This document shows positions 25,820-34,680 of a DNA stretch of 64,000 nucleotides, in pieces. Source of the stretch: Gammaproteobacteria bacterium. GTDB lineage: Bacteria; Pseudomonadota; Gammaproteobacteria; Pseudomonadales; Azotimanducaceae. Positions within the stretch are counted from its first letter, which is position 1. Each line of letters opens with the position of its first letter. The stretch spans positions 1-64,000 of the forward strand of contig VXPO01000155.1 of the NCBI GenBank assembly GCA_009839505.1, in the 5' to 3' direction. Both the position numbers and the translations under genes were made by a program. Below the pieces are notes generated by a model. That model ran no database searches. It was not told where the DNA came from and was given only the letters and a program-made list of their open reading frames with translations.

Positions 25820-27205
25820 ATGAGCGATCGCGTTGAGACCGAGGTCGCGGGCACCGTCAGTTGGGAACTGGCGAGGAACGGTCCGCCGCCGGACTACGAG
25901 CACCTCCCGGAGGTGCGCGCCGGCATCGATCCGAAGCCGTTGCCGCGACGTAGCGGGCCTAGGCTCGAAATCATCCAGGAGCAGAAGACCCAGCTCTACC
26001 GAGACGGGTTTCTGATCATCAAGCAAGCGGTACCACGGGAGTTGACCCGTGACGCGCGTGAGCGGGTCCAGGGGTTGCGCGCGAGCGGAGGCACGACCGA
26101 GTTCCAGCGGGGGTTTCAGTTCTTTGCAACGACGCCGGAATGTCAGCAGGGATTCGTGAACATGTTCGAGGGCAGCCGGCTGGGCGAGGCCTTGAGGGAG
26201 CTCATCGGGCCCTTCTCACCGATCATCGCCTGCGATGCCCACAACACGCCCGGCGCCGACGACAGCGGTTTCGTCGGCGGCGATCAGGGCGAGATGGGCC
26301 ACATCGACGGCATGATGGCGCCGCCGCCCCAGTATTACCCCGCGAACGTCGAGGACATCGCCGCCCTCGGCAAGGATCCAGACGATCCCGAGGCGATGCA
26401 CCGTTACATGAGTCACCTAGACCACACCGTGCAGAACCCGATGGGGACGCCGTTCTACATGGATCCGGAGCGAACGCTCACGCTCGGAACCTTCACCGCG
26501 TTTGTCGGCATCGCCTTCAGCGACCAGACGCAGATGGGTTGCGGGCAAACAGGTGTGCGACGCGGTCTGCATCACGACATGGAGCAGTTCTTTCGGATGC
26601 AGCGCGACGCCGGGGGGCCGATCGGCTACGAGGGACCGGGATGGCCGCGCGTGGAGCCCACGTCCGTAGCTAGCGGCGCGCCCCGGATGGGAATGCCCGC
26701 CCCGCTGCTGCAGCCACCGCAGACCCGCCACGGCGGTCCTGTCGAAATCGACGGCTGGCGAGACAGTCGTGGCAGGCCCTATACCTGGATCACGCCGGTC
26801 GTGCTCGAGGAAGGCGACGCGTTCGTCGCCCTTCACGGCTTACCTCACGCCGGCACCGCCAACCACTCGCGGCAGACGCGCTACGGCGCCTTCTACCGCG
26901 TGCGCCGATTTCGTCCCAACAACCCCTACGAGGGGGATCCCCGCTGGCTTCACGGGTCACGCGACCAGAACGACCGCCTCGCCGATGCATCGGCTGTCAC
27001 TTTCGACTACGAGAGCTACAACCCATACCAAATGACCATCGATCATCTCTGCGACATGTGGTCGGAGTGGGACGGCATGCAAGAGACCGTCGCCCGCGAG
27101 CGTGCGAAACAAGGGGGTCGCTACCCGGTGCGGCTGGAGTTTCCGGTCAGCCCGGAATACGCCTCGGGTCGCCTGCCGCCGGTGGAGTCACCCCGCCAAG
27201 CGTGA
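25820..27205 (+). CDS. Phytanoyl-CoA dioxygenase-like protein
   Basis: The 461-residue protein resembles PhyH dioxygenases: YRDGFLIIKQAVPRELTRDA is a typical N-terminal segment, EMGHIDGMMAPPP supplies HxD, and LHGLPHAGTANHSRQTRYGA supplies distal His and Arg candidates. A long insertion (residues ~175-300) separates the two. The substrate is unknown. It starts 12 bp after the lipoprotein gene, so the two may be cotranscribed. The gene ends 93 bp before idi. Confidence 0.82.
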   Translation: MSDRVETEVAGTVSWELARNGPPPDYEHLPEVRAGIDPKPLPRRSGPRLEIIQEQKTQLYRDGFLIIKQAVPRELTRDARERVQGLRASGGTTEFQRGFQFFATTPECQQGFVNMFEGSRLGEALRELIGPFSPIIACDAHNTPGADDSGFVGGDQGEMGHIDGMMAPPPQYYPANVEDIAALGKDPDDPEAMHRYMSHLDHTVQNPMGTPFYMDPERTLTLGTFTAFVGIAFSDQTQMGCGQTGVRRGLHHDMEQFFRMQRDAGGPIGYEGPGWPRVEPTSVASGAPRMGMPAPLLQPPQTRHGGPVEIDGWRDSRGRPYTWITPVVLEEGDAFVALHGLPHAGTANHSRQTRYGAFYRVRRFRPNNPYEGDPRWLHGSRDQNDRLADASAVTFDYESYNPYQMTIDHLCDMWSEWDGMQETVARERAKQGGRYPVRLEFPVSPEYASGRLPPVESPRQA

Positions 27206-27298
27206 TGCCCCGCATGCGCGGTTGCGCTCCGACCGGGGGCTTCTACTACGAGCACGTACCGGCAACCTACTTTCGCCTGTTGCGTTAGACTCGCCACG

Positions 27299-27868
27299 AT
27301 GAAGTCGAGAGCACGATTCGAGGTCGTCTCGAGCGACGACGAACCGCTGATACTCGTCGACGAGCAAGACCGCGAGGTCGGCACACTTGACAAGCAGTCG
27401 TGTCACGACGGTGCCGGAGCGCTCCACCGGGCGTTTTCGCTGTTCGTATTCAACGCTCGAGGCGATACGCTCCTGCAGCGGCGGCACGCGAGCAAACGGC
27501 TCTGGCCGGGGTATTGGTCGAACGGCTGTTGTTCCCATCCTCGGCATGGCGAGGTGCTCGAGGAAGCAGTGATTCGCCGCGCCCACCAGGAACTGGGCCT
27601 GACCGTGGTGCCCGAGTTCCTGTTCAAGTTCCAGTACCAGGCGTCCTTTGGCGACACCGGCAGCGAGTTCGAACTGTGTTCCGTGTTCGTGAGCCACGGC
27701 GCTAGTGCGCCGCGTGTGAATGAAGCGGAAATCGCCGAGTGGCGGTGGATCTCCCGGAACGAACTGGACCGGGAAATGGAGGCGGCGCCGGACAGTTTCA
27801 CGCCATGGCTGAAGATCGAATGGCAGCGCCTCACGACCGAGTTCCTCGCCCGCATTCAACCGACTTGA
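27299..27868 (+). CDS. idi: Isopentenyl-diphosphate delta-isomerase, type I
   Basis: This 189-residue Nudix-fold isomerase interconverts IPP and DMAPP. Catalytic Cys78 is in WSNGCCSHPRHGE, metal-type ligands are His36, His43, His80, Glu123 and Glu125 (SEFELCSVF), and NEAEIAEWRW carries the later acidic positions. The Nudix-like EVLEEAVIRRAHQELGL is complete. The ATG is preceded by no clear Shine-Dalgarno; a TAGACT element 8-13 bases upstream could be a -10 box, raising the possibility of a leaderless transcript. It lies 104 bp before the HMG-CoA reductase-mevalonate kinase fusion, consistent with a mevalonate-based isoprenoid locus. Confidence 0.94.
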   Translation: MKSRARFEVVSSDDEPLILVDEQDREVGTLDKQSCHDGAGALHRAFSLFVFNARGDTLLQRRHASKRLWPGYWSNGCCSHPRHGEVLEEAVIRRAHQELGLTVVPEFLFKFQYQASFGDTGSEFELCSVFVSHGASAPRVNEAEIAEWRWISRNELDREMEAAPDSFTPWLKIEWQRLTTEFLARIQPT

Positions 27869-27972
27869 TGGTTCGGCGCCGCCGGCGCTGACGCGCTGAA
27901 GTCCCACAGGGTGATAGGATATGAGGTCGTTGTTGTATGCGGCGCGACTCGCGTCAATAGGAGCCGTCATCA

Positions 27973-30258
27973 ATGACATCCGATACCGCGTCTACCGGGT
28001 CAGGGTCGCGCATCCCGAATTTCTTCAAGTTGAGCGTCGGGGCGCGCATCGAAGCGCTTCGTGATCGCACTGCCCTGACTGAGGAAGACCTTGCCGCGCT
28101 GGACACTGGCACGCACACGCTGAAGCTCCACCTAGCGGACAAGATGATCGAGAACGTGGTCGGCGTTTTCGGCTTGCCGATGGGCGTCGCACTCAACTTC
28201 CTGGTGGACGGCCGAGACGTCATCGTGCCGCTTTCCGTCGAGGAGCCTTCAATCGTCGCGGGGCTGTCGGGGGCAGCCAGGACCGCCCGGCTGGCTGGCG
28301 GCTACATGACGGAGGTGACCGACCCGCTTCTCATCGGCCAGGTGCAGGTTGTCAACGTGGCCGATGTGCCGCTCGCTCGGCAGACCTTGCTTGAACGCAA
28401 GCACGAGGTCGTCAACCTTGCCAACAGCCTGCACCCCAAGATGGTTGCCAGGGGGGGCGGCGCCCGGGACGTCGAGGTCTTTCACCATCGGGCGCCGGAG
28501 GGCGGGAACCCGGAAAGCCCGGAACGCGACATGCTCGTCATGCACCTTCTCGTGGATACCCGCGATGCCATGGGCGCCAATATCGTCAACGGCATGTGCG
28601 AAGGTGTGGCGAGCCTGGTCGAGGCCATCACCGGCGGACGGGTCTTCCTGCGGATTCTGTCCAATCTGACCGATCGGTCGCTGGTCCGGGCGCGGGTGCG
28701 TATTCCCGTACAGAACCTTGCGATGAAAGACTACGCAGGCACAGCGGTCCGGGATGGGATCATCTTGGCCAACGACCTAGCCTTGGTGGATCCGTACCGC
28801 GCGGCGACCCACAACAAGGGCATCATGAACGGGGTCGATGCGGTCGCCATCGCCACCGGAAACGACTTCCGCGCGATCGAGGCCGCCGCCCATGCCTATG
28901 CGGCCCGCAGCGGTCGGTACCGCGCCCTGACGCGCTGGTTCGCCAACGACGACGGCGATCTCGAAGGCGAAATCGAGATGCCGATGAAGGTCGGCACTGT
29001 GGGTGGCTCGCTGGAGACGAATCCCACCGTGAGGCTGAGCCACCGCCTGCTCGGCAATCCGAACGCGGCCGAACTGGCCGCTGTCATCGGCGCGGTCGGC
29101 TTGGCGCAGAACTACGCCGCGCTGCGGTCCCTGGCGACGGCGGGGATCCAGCAGAACCACATGACCCTGCACGCCCGCAGCGTCGCCTCCACGGCGGGCG
29201 TTCCCGAGGAATACTTCGACGAGGTCGTCGACGGACTAATCGAAAGCGGCGAGATCAAGGTGTGGAAGGCCGAGGAGATCGTCCGCGGGCTTACCCAGAA
29301 GACCGCAGCGGCGGCAGCGACGGATACCGAACCCCGGAGTTCGGCGTGCGGAAAGGTCATTCTTCTCGGCGAACATGCGGTGGTCTACGGGCGGTCGGCA
29401 TTGGCGGCACCGATACCCTTGGCCGTCGAGTCCCGCGTCGTCGACGCCAGCGACGGCGTGCATCTGCTGATACCCCGATGGGGCGTGGAACAGCGGGTCG
29501 CGCCCGTTAGCGAACATCCCACCGGGGCGGCAGGGATCCTCGCCCTACTGCTCGAGCGACTCGACCTCGGTGAACGGTCGATGACCATCGAAGTGTTCCC
29601 GAATGTTCCGCGGGCGGTGGGACTGGGGGGGTCCGCCGCGCTCGCCGTCAGCGTTATCAGGGCGTTGGATCGGCACTTCGCGTTGGACTTGACCGACCCG
29701 GAGGTAAACGACTTCGCCTTGGAGTGCGAGCGGGCGGCTCACGGCACGCCTTCGGGGGTCGACAACACGGTGGCCACCTTCGGCAATACGGTGTTGTTCC
29801 ACGCGGCGGCGAAGGGTCGCGATGCCTCGTTTACCGGGATAGAGCTCAAGCGTCCCCTGCCGTTGGTGATCGGCATGACCGGCAAGGAGAGTCTCACGGC
29901 CAAGACCGTTGCCGGCGTGGCACAGGCCCGGCGGCGGAACGCGCCGCGCTACGACGCCATCTTCGATCAGATCGAGATGCTCACGAATGCCGGTGCCGAT
30001 GCCGCCCGCGACGGAGCGCTGTCGGAACTGGGCGAGCTGATGAACCTCTGCCACGGATTCCTCAACGCATTGCAGATCTCGACCCGCGAGCTCGAGGAAC
30101 TCGTCGAGATTTCACGGCGGCACGGCGCGGCCGGCGCCAAGCTGACCGGTGGCGGGGGCGGCGGTTCCATCGTCGCGCTTTGTCCGGATGGCACGGACTC
30201 CGTGCTCTCCGGCATCAAGAATGCGGGCTACGACGCCGTGGCGTTCGACGTGCCGTGA
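27973..30258 (+). CDS. HMG-CoA reductase (class II) fused to mevalonate kinase
   Basis: A single 761-residue ORF without frameshift. Residues ~1-440 are a class II (degradative-type) HMG-CoA reductase: DKMIENVVGVFGLPMG (substrate site, catalytic Glu), DAMGANIVN near residue 197 (cofactor loop), HNKGIMNGVDAVAIATGND (Lys/Asn region) and NHMTLHARS with the catalytic His near 401. A short Ala/Thr linker (~440-457) follows. Residues ~457-761 are a GHMP mevalonate kinase: GKVILLGEHAVVYG, VGLGGSAALAVS, HGTPSGVDNTVATFG and GAKLTGGGGGGSIVAL. The product would convert HMG-CoA to mevalonate and then to 5-phosphomevalonate. TAGGAGC upstream of the ATG is the ribosome site. The MpaB-like gene starts within its stop codon (GTGA). 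Confidence 0.95.
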   Translation: MTSDTASTGSGSRIPNFFKLSVGARIEALRDRTALTEEDLAALDTGTHTLKLHLADKMIENVVGVFGLPMGVALNFLVDGRDVIVPLSVEEPSIVAGLSGAARTARLAGGYMTEVTDPLLIGQVQVVNVADVPLARQTLLERKHEVVNLANSLHPKMVARGGGARDVEVFHHRAPEGGNPESPERDMLVMHLLVDTRDAMGANIVNGMCEGVASLVEAITGGRVFLRILSNLTDRSLVRARVRIPVQNLAMKDYAGTAVRDGIILANDLALVDPYRAATHNKGIMNGVDAVAIATGNDFRAIEAAAHAYAARSGRYRALTRWFANDDGDLEGEIEMPMKVGTVGGSLETNPTVRLSHRLLGNPNAAELAAVIGAVGLAQNYAALRSLATAGIQQNHMTLHARSVASTAGVPEEYFDEVVDGLIESGEIKVWKAEEIVRGLTQKTAAAAATDTEPRSSACGKVILLGEHAVVYGRSALAAPIPLAVESRVVDASDGVHLLIPRWGVEQRVAPVSEHPTGAAGILALLLERLDLGERSMTIEVFPNVPRAVGLGGSAALAVSVIRALDRHFALDLTDPEVNDFALECERAAHGTPSGVDNTVATFGNTVLFHAAAKGRDASFTGIELKRPLPLVIGMTGKESLTAKTVAGVAQARRRNAPRYDAIFDQIEMLTNAGADAARDGALSELGELMNLCHGFLNALQISTRELEELVEISRRHGAAGAKLTGGGGGGSIVALCPDGTDSVLSGIKNAGYDAVAFDVP

Positions 30259-31427
30259 CCGTGCTGCAAGCCCCAGGTGCCTATGGGGATGGGTACGCCA
30301 GGGCTCGAGACGTCGACCCCGCACTGGCGGACGCCTACATGCGTCACACGGGCATCGGCGACCCGGATCTCGATTCTGTCATCGAGGAAGTGGCCGACCT
30401 CGACGGCGACAAGCTGCAGCGCTGCATCCGGGCCGGTATCGAACGGGATGACGAGACGCTTCGCCAAGCCCCCATGTCGCTTCGGCACTTCTTCGAGGAC
30501 AAGTTGGGTCCGCCGGCATGGCTCGACTTCGAGGCACATCGGCCTGCGGTGCGGGCTTTCAACGTCAACGCGGCCAACGTACTCGTCGCGTTCGTCTGCG
30601 GCGTCCTGATCGAGGGGTTCTCCACGCTCATCTCCAAGTCGTTCGCCACGACCGGTCGCGTTTTGAACCCCGAATCCGCCCGCCGGCGTCTGATGCAGAA
30701 CAACCGGCATCTCATGGAGGTGTTCTTCCCGGGCGGCATGGAGCGGGACGGCGACGGCTGGAAACTGTCGACGCGTCTTAGGTTCGTTCACGCGCGCGTC
30801 CGTCACTTGTTGGCGAATTCCGGCGCTTGGGATATCGAGCACTACGGCACGCCCATCAGCGCCGCGCATCTAGGCCTCGCGACCACGGTGTTCTCCATGC
30901 GCCTGTTGGAACACGCCGCGCTGGTCGGCGCGGTGTTCAACGAAGACGAAGAGGCCAGCGTCATGGAAGTCTGGCGCTATGCCGGGACCGTCATGGGCGT
31001 GCCTGAGGGAATTCTCTTCGTCGACCGGGACCATGCGCGCCGGATATTCGAAATCGCCCACATGTGCGAGCCGGAGCCCGATTCGGACGCGGCCAGCATG
31101 GCGAACGCCCTGATCGGGGCGATTCCTTTGACGGCGGGTATCGAGGGGGAGCGCGAGCAACGGAAAGTCATGAAACTCGCCTACCGGCTGTCGCGTTCGC
31201 TGATTGGCAATGAACTCGCCGATCAGCTGGAGTTTCCGAAGATGAACACGGTGGGTTCGCTAACCGCCTTTCGAATCCGTCAACGACTCCAGCGGTTCGT
31301 CCAAGGAAGGCAGAAGGTGCGGTTGAACAACTTCTCGCAGCTGTTGGACATTTCCGTCTACGATAGACCCGATGACCGCTACCGTATGCCGGATCACTAC
31401 CTGTCCGCCCGGTCCAATCCGTGGTAG
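30255..31427 (+). CDS. MpaB/latex-clearing-protein family oxygenase (DUF2236)
   Basis: This 390-residue protein is all-helical and resembles the oxygenase MpaB/rubber oxygenase Lcp family, whose characterised members are heme-dependent and cleave isoprenoid chains (MpaB' acts on a farnesyl side chain, Lcp on cis-polyisoprene). The RLRFVHARVRHLL segment is the conserved Arg/His-rich helix expected to bear the heme ligand, preceded by GFSTLISKSFATTGRVL. There is no signal peptide, unlike secreted Lcp. The GTG start overlaps the stop of the HMGR-MVK gene by four bases; a second GTG two codons on is possible. Position in an isoprenoid operon supports a prenyl-derived substrate, as inference. Confidence 0.85.
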   Translation: MTVLQAPGAYGDGYARARDVDPALADAYMRHTGIGDPDLDSVIEEVADLDGDKLQRCIRAGIERDDETLRQAPMSLRHFFEDKLGPPAWLDFEAHRPAVRAFNVNAANVLVAFVCGVLIEGFSTLISKSFATTGRVLNPESARRRLMQNNRHLMEVFFPGGMERDGDGWKLSTRLRFVHARVRHLLANSGAWDIEHYGTPISAAHLGLATTVFSMRLLEHAALVGAVFNEDEEASVMEVWRYAGTVMGVPEGILFVDRDHARRIFEIAHMCEPEPDSDAASMANALIGAIPLTAGIEGEREQRKVMKLAYRLSRSLIGNELADQLEFPKMNTVGSLTAFRIRQRLQRFVQGRQKVRLNNFSQLLDISVYDRPDDRYRMPDHYLSARSNPW

Positions 31428-31459
31428 GTCGGCGCGTTTCCCAATGACCCGAGTGCTGT

Positions 31460-33757
31460 ATGGCTGAAGCGGGTCCGGTGCCGTTGGACCGCTTTACGTC
31501 GGCGATGCTGGACCAACGTTGGCCCGTAGTCGCCGTGGCGGGCCTCGCGATGCTCGCGCTCACCGCGGGAGCCGTGTTCATCGGCGTCACGAACGACCAC
31601 CGCGTGCTGTTCGATGAGCACAACCCGCAACTGCTCGCCTACGACGCGTTGGAGGAGACATACACCGAGTCCGACACGGCGCTGATCGCCGTAGCTCCCG
31701 GCGCCTCGGTCTTCACCCGCGAGACCCTCGGTCTGATGGAGTCGTTGACGGAGGCCGCCTGGCAGACGCCGCACTCCATCCGCGTCGACTCGCTGACCAA
31801 CTACAACCACAGCGAGTCCATCGAAGACGACCTCGCCGTCGGACCGCTGGTCGAAGGTGCCGAAACGCTCACTGACGAGGCCTTGGCGCGCGTCGAGCAA
31901 ATCGCCCTGAACGCTCCCGAGATCGCCGGTCGCCTGGTGTCGGCCGATGCACAGGTGGCGGCATTGGCGATCACCTTCGCCCTGCCCGAGGACGCCGACG
32001 CCGCGGTGATCGAGATCACCGATCACTTGACGGAGGTTGTCGACGGATATCGGAGCGAGAATCCCGAGGTGGGGTTCCACATCACCGGCGACGTGCTGAT
32101 GAATCGGGCATTCGCGGACGCCACGAAGGACGATCTGGAGAAGCTGACGCCCTTCGCCTTCCTCGTCATCGTCCTGGTCACGCTAGCGGTTCTGCGTTCG
32201 GCCCTCGCGACGGTCGCCGTCGTAGCGGTGTTGATGTTCACGATCAACACGACGCTGGGTTTCGCGGGTTGGGTGGGCACCGTGTTCAACCCGGTCAACG
32301 CCGGCGTACCGCTCATCGTCCTGACCATCGCAGTCGCCGACTCCATCCACATCGTCTCGGGAGCAGTGGCGGGTCTTGGCAAAGGCCTGGCGAAACGCGA
32401 TGCGATCCTCGAATCGATGCGCGAGAACGCCTACCCGGTGTTTCTCACTTCGGTGACGACGGCGATCGCGTTCCTGACCTTGAACGCGTCGGAAGCGCCC
32501 CCGTTCCGGGTTCTGGGCAATCTCGTCGCGTTCGGGGTGATGTGTGCGTTCGTCTATTCCATGACCCTGTTGCCGGCGCTGCTCGCGATCCTGCCCCTGC
32601 GTCCCGGCCGTAGCAGCGGCAAGTGGGCTTTCCTCGACCGCTTGGCGGATTTCGTCATTGCGCGCCGCACAACGCTCATCTGGGTGATGTCGCTGGTCAT
32701 CGTCGGCTTGATCGCCGGGATATCGAGGCTCGAGTTCACCGACAATTGGATCAAGTACTTCGACGACCGCTACGAGTTCAGGCGCGACACGGACTTCATC
32801 GTCGAGAACCTGACCGGCCTCGAGTCCTGGGAGTATTCGCTGGATTCGGGTGAAGAGGGGGGGATCACCGACCCGGAATACCTGCGCGCGGTCGAGGCGT
32901 TCGCGCAATGGCTTCGGGCGCAGCCCGAGGTCAACCACGTCCAGGCGTTTCCCGATGTCATGAAACGCTTGAACAAGAACATGCACGGCGACGACCCGTC
33001 GTACTATCGAATTCCCGAGGAGGGGGCGCTCGCGGCGCAGTACCTGCTGATATACGAGTTGTCGCTGCCGTTCGGCAGCGACCTGAACAACCGCATCGAC
33101 ATCGCCAAGTCGGCGACTCGATTGACGGCGATGGCGGGCGGCGGGCTGACCGCACGCGAGCAGCGCGATTTCGACGCGCGGGCGCAGGGTTGGCTGAACG
33201 ACAACGCCCCCGAACTGGTGACGCCGGCGACCGGCTTCACCATGGCGTTTGCACACCTGTCGCTGCGCAACATCGAAAGCATGCTCCAAGCCACCATCCT
33301 CGCCATGGGCGGAATCTCGGTCATCCTGCTCCTGGTCCTGCGCAGCTGGCGGCTTGGGCTCATCAGCCTGATCCCGAACTACGTACCCGCGGCCATGAGC
33401 TTCGGCGTGTGGGGATATCTCGTCGGACAGGTCGGTCTTGCCGGTTCGGTGATGACCGCGATCGCCTTCGGAATCGTTGTTGACGATACGACGCACTTCC
33501 TCACCAAGTACCAGCGCGCCCGGAACGCGGGTCGTTCGCCGGCCGATGCGGTACGTGCGACGTTCCAAGGCACGGGAAGGGCACTCTGGACAACGACGGC
33601 CATTCTCGTGGCCGGCTTCCTGGTGTTCGCATCGTCGGGCTTCGAGGTCAGCTGGTCCCTCGGCATTCTGGTCGCCATCACGCTTGTCCTCGCGCTGGTC
33701 GCCGACTTTCTGCTTCTGCCGCCCCTGCTCATGGCCCTCGACCGGAGAAAAACATGA
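31460..33757 (+). CDS. MMPL/RND-family lipid exporter
   Basis: The 765-residue protein has the duplicated six-helix RND layout: a first helix at ~22-42, a periplasmic loop (~45-210), membrane block ~212-385, a second helix ~410-430, a second large loop, and a final block ~610-755. MMPL segments include ADSIHIVSGAVAGL and FGIVVDDTTHFLTKYQRA, where Asp residues are proton-relay candidates. Related proteins such as HpnN and MmpL export lipids or hopanoids to the outer membrane. It lies 32 bp after the MpaB-like gene and overlaps the LolA-like gene by ATGA, so the two are translationally coupled. Confidence 0.9.
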   Translation: MAEAGPVPLDRFTSAMLDQRWPVVAVAGLAMLALTAGAVFIGVTNDHRVLFDEHNPQLLAYDALEETYTESDTALIAVAPGASVFTRETLGLMESLTEAAWQTPHSIRVDSLTNYNHSESIEDDLAVGPLVEGAETLTDEALARVEQIALNAPEIAGRLVSADAQVAALAITFALPEDADAAVIEITDHLTEVVDGYRSENPEVGFHITGDVLMNRAFADATKDDLEKLTPFAFLVIVLVTLAVLRSALATVAVVAVLMFTINTTLGFAGWVGTVFNPVNAGVPLIVLTIAVADSIHIVSGAVAGLGKGLAKRDAILESMRENAYPVFLTSVTTAIAFLTLNASEAPPFRVLGNLVAFGVMCAFVYSMTLLPALLAILPLRPGRSSGKWAFLDRLADFVIARRTTLIWVMSLVIVGLIAGISRLEFTDNWIKYFDDRYEFRRDTDFIVENLTGLESWEYSLDSGEEGGITDPEYLRAVEAFAQWLRAQPEVNHVQAFPDVMKRLNKNMHGDDPSYYRIPEEGALAAQYLLIYELSLPFGSDLNNRIDIAKSATRLTAMAGGGLTAREQRDFDARAQGWLNDNAPELVTPATGFTMAFAHLSLRNIESMLQATILAMGGISVILLLVLRSWRLGLISLIPNYVPAAMSFGVWGYLVGQVGLAGSVMTAIAFGIVVDDTTHFLTKYQRARNAGRSPADAVRATFQGTGRALWTTTAILVAGFLVFASSGFEVSWSLGILVAITLVLALVADFLLLPPLLMALDRRKT

Positions 33758-34569
33758 CGTCGAATCTCGCGCCCCGTCGCATCGCGTGTGGCCTGGTCGC
33801 CATCCTGCCGATTGCCATACCACTCGACATGGGTGCTTCGGAACTCGCCGAAGCCGAGCAGAAAGGACTCGACATCGCCATGGAGGCGAGGGAGAAAAAG
33901 GTCGGCTTCGAGAATTTCACGGCAAGCCAGCTCATGGTGTTGCGCAACAAGCAGGGTCGCGAGAGCCGGCGGGCACTGCGCGTCAAGGTGATGGAAGTCG
34001 AGGCGGACGGCGACCGGAGCCTATTCGTGTTCGACGAGCCGCGCGACGTCCAGGGGACGGCATTTCTCATTCATGCCCACAAGGACAAGGCCGACGACCA
34101 ATGGCTCTACCTGCCGGCCCTGAAACGCGTCAAGCGGATCAGTTCCGCGAACCGGTCGGGTTCGTTCATGGGCAGCGAGTTCGCCTACGAGGACATGAGC
34201 CCTCCCGAAGTGGAGAGGTTCACCTACCGCTACCTCCACGACGAACCCTGCGGCGAGTTGACCTGCACGGTCGTGGAGCGGTTCCCGGTGGACGAGAAGT
34301 CCGGCTACAAACGCCAGCTCGTCTGGCAGGACACCGAGGAGCTTCGCCTTTGGAAGGTCGATTATTTCGACCGCAAGGACGCCCACCTGAAAACACTGAC
34401 CATCGATGGCTACGAACGCTACCTGGACCGCTATTGGCAGGCCAGCACCATGACCATGGTCAACCATGTGACCGGCAAGAGTACGGTGCTGACGTGGGCC
34501 GACTACCAGTTTCGAACGGAACTCGCCGCCATGGAATTCACGCAGACCGGCTTGAGACGTGCCCGCTAG
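33754..34569 (+). CDS. LolA-like outer-membrane lipoprotein-sorting protein
   Basis: This 271-residue secreted protein has an N-terminal hydrophobic signal (IACGLVAILPIAIPLDMGAS) and a LolA/LolB-like half-barrel: FENFTASQLMVLRNKQGRES, RSLFVFDEPRDVQGTAFLIH, QWLYLPALKRVKRISSANRS and GSFMGSEFAYEDMSP. This group (COG2834-like) is commonly encoded beside MMPL exporters and should carry a lipid across the periplasm. The ATG overlaps the MMPL stop codon. Together with the MMPL protein it forms a lipid export pair; the cargo is inferred to be an isoprenoid lipid from context. Confidence 0.87.
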   Translation: MTSNLAPRRIACGLVAILPIAIPLDMGASELAEAEQKGLDIAMEAREKKVGFENFTASQLMVLRNKQGRESRRALRVKVMEVEADGDRSLFVFDEPRDVQGTAFLIHAHKDKADDQWLYLPALKRVKRISSANRSGSFMGSEFAYEDMSPPEVERFTYRYLHDEPCGELTCTVVERFPVDEKSGYKRQLVWQDTEELRLWKVDYFDRKDAHLKTLTIDGYERYLDRYWQASTMTMVNHVTGKSTVLTWADYQFRTELAAMEFTQTGLRRAR

Positions 34570-34611
34570 GAAGGCTCTGAACAACTGCTACTGCGTGCCA
34601 AAACCATGAAT

Positions 34612-34680
34612 CGTAGGGGGCGACCGCGCGCCCTGCGGGCGCGGTACGCGCGCCCTGCGGGCGCGGTAGGCTCGCCCCTA
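34612..34680. repeat. Nested palindromic repeat between convergent genes
   Basis: An outer inverted pair (GTAGGGGGCGAC and CTCGCCCCTA) encloses two tandem 22-bp copies (34625-34646 and 34647-34668) of CGCGCCCTGCGGGCGCGGTA, each of which is itself a hairpin (GCGCCC-TGC-GGGCGC). CTCTGAACAA lies 28 bp before it, as also seen at 8262. It may also act as a bidirectional terminator for the convergent LolA-like and TPR genes. Confidence 0.7.
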
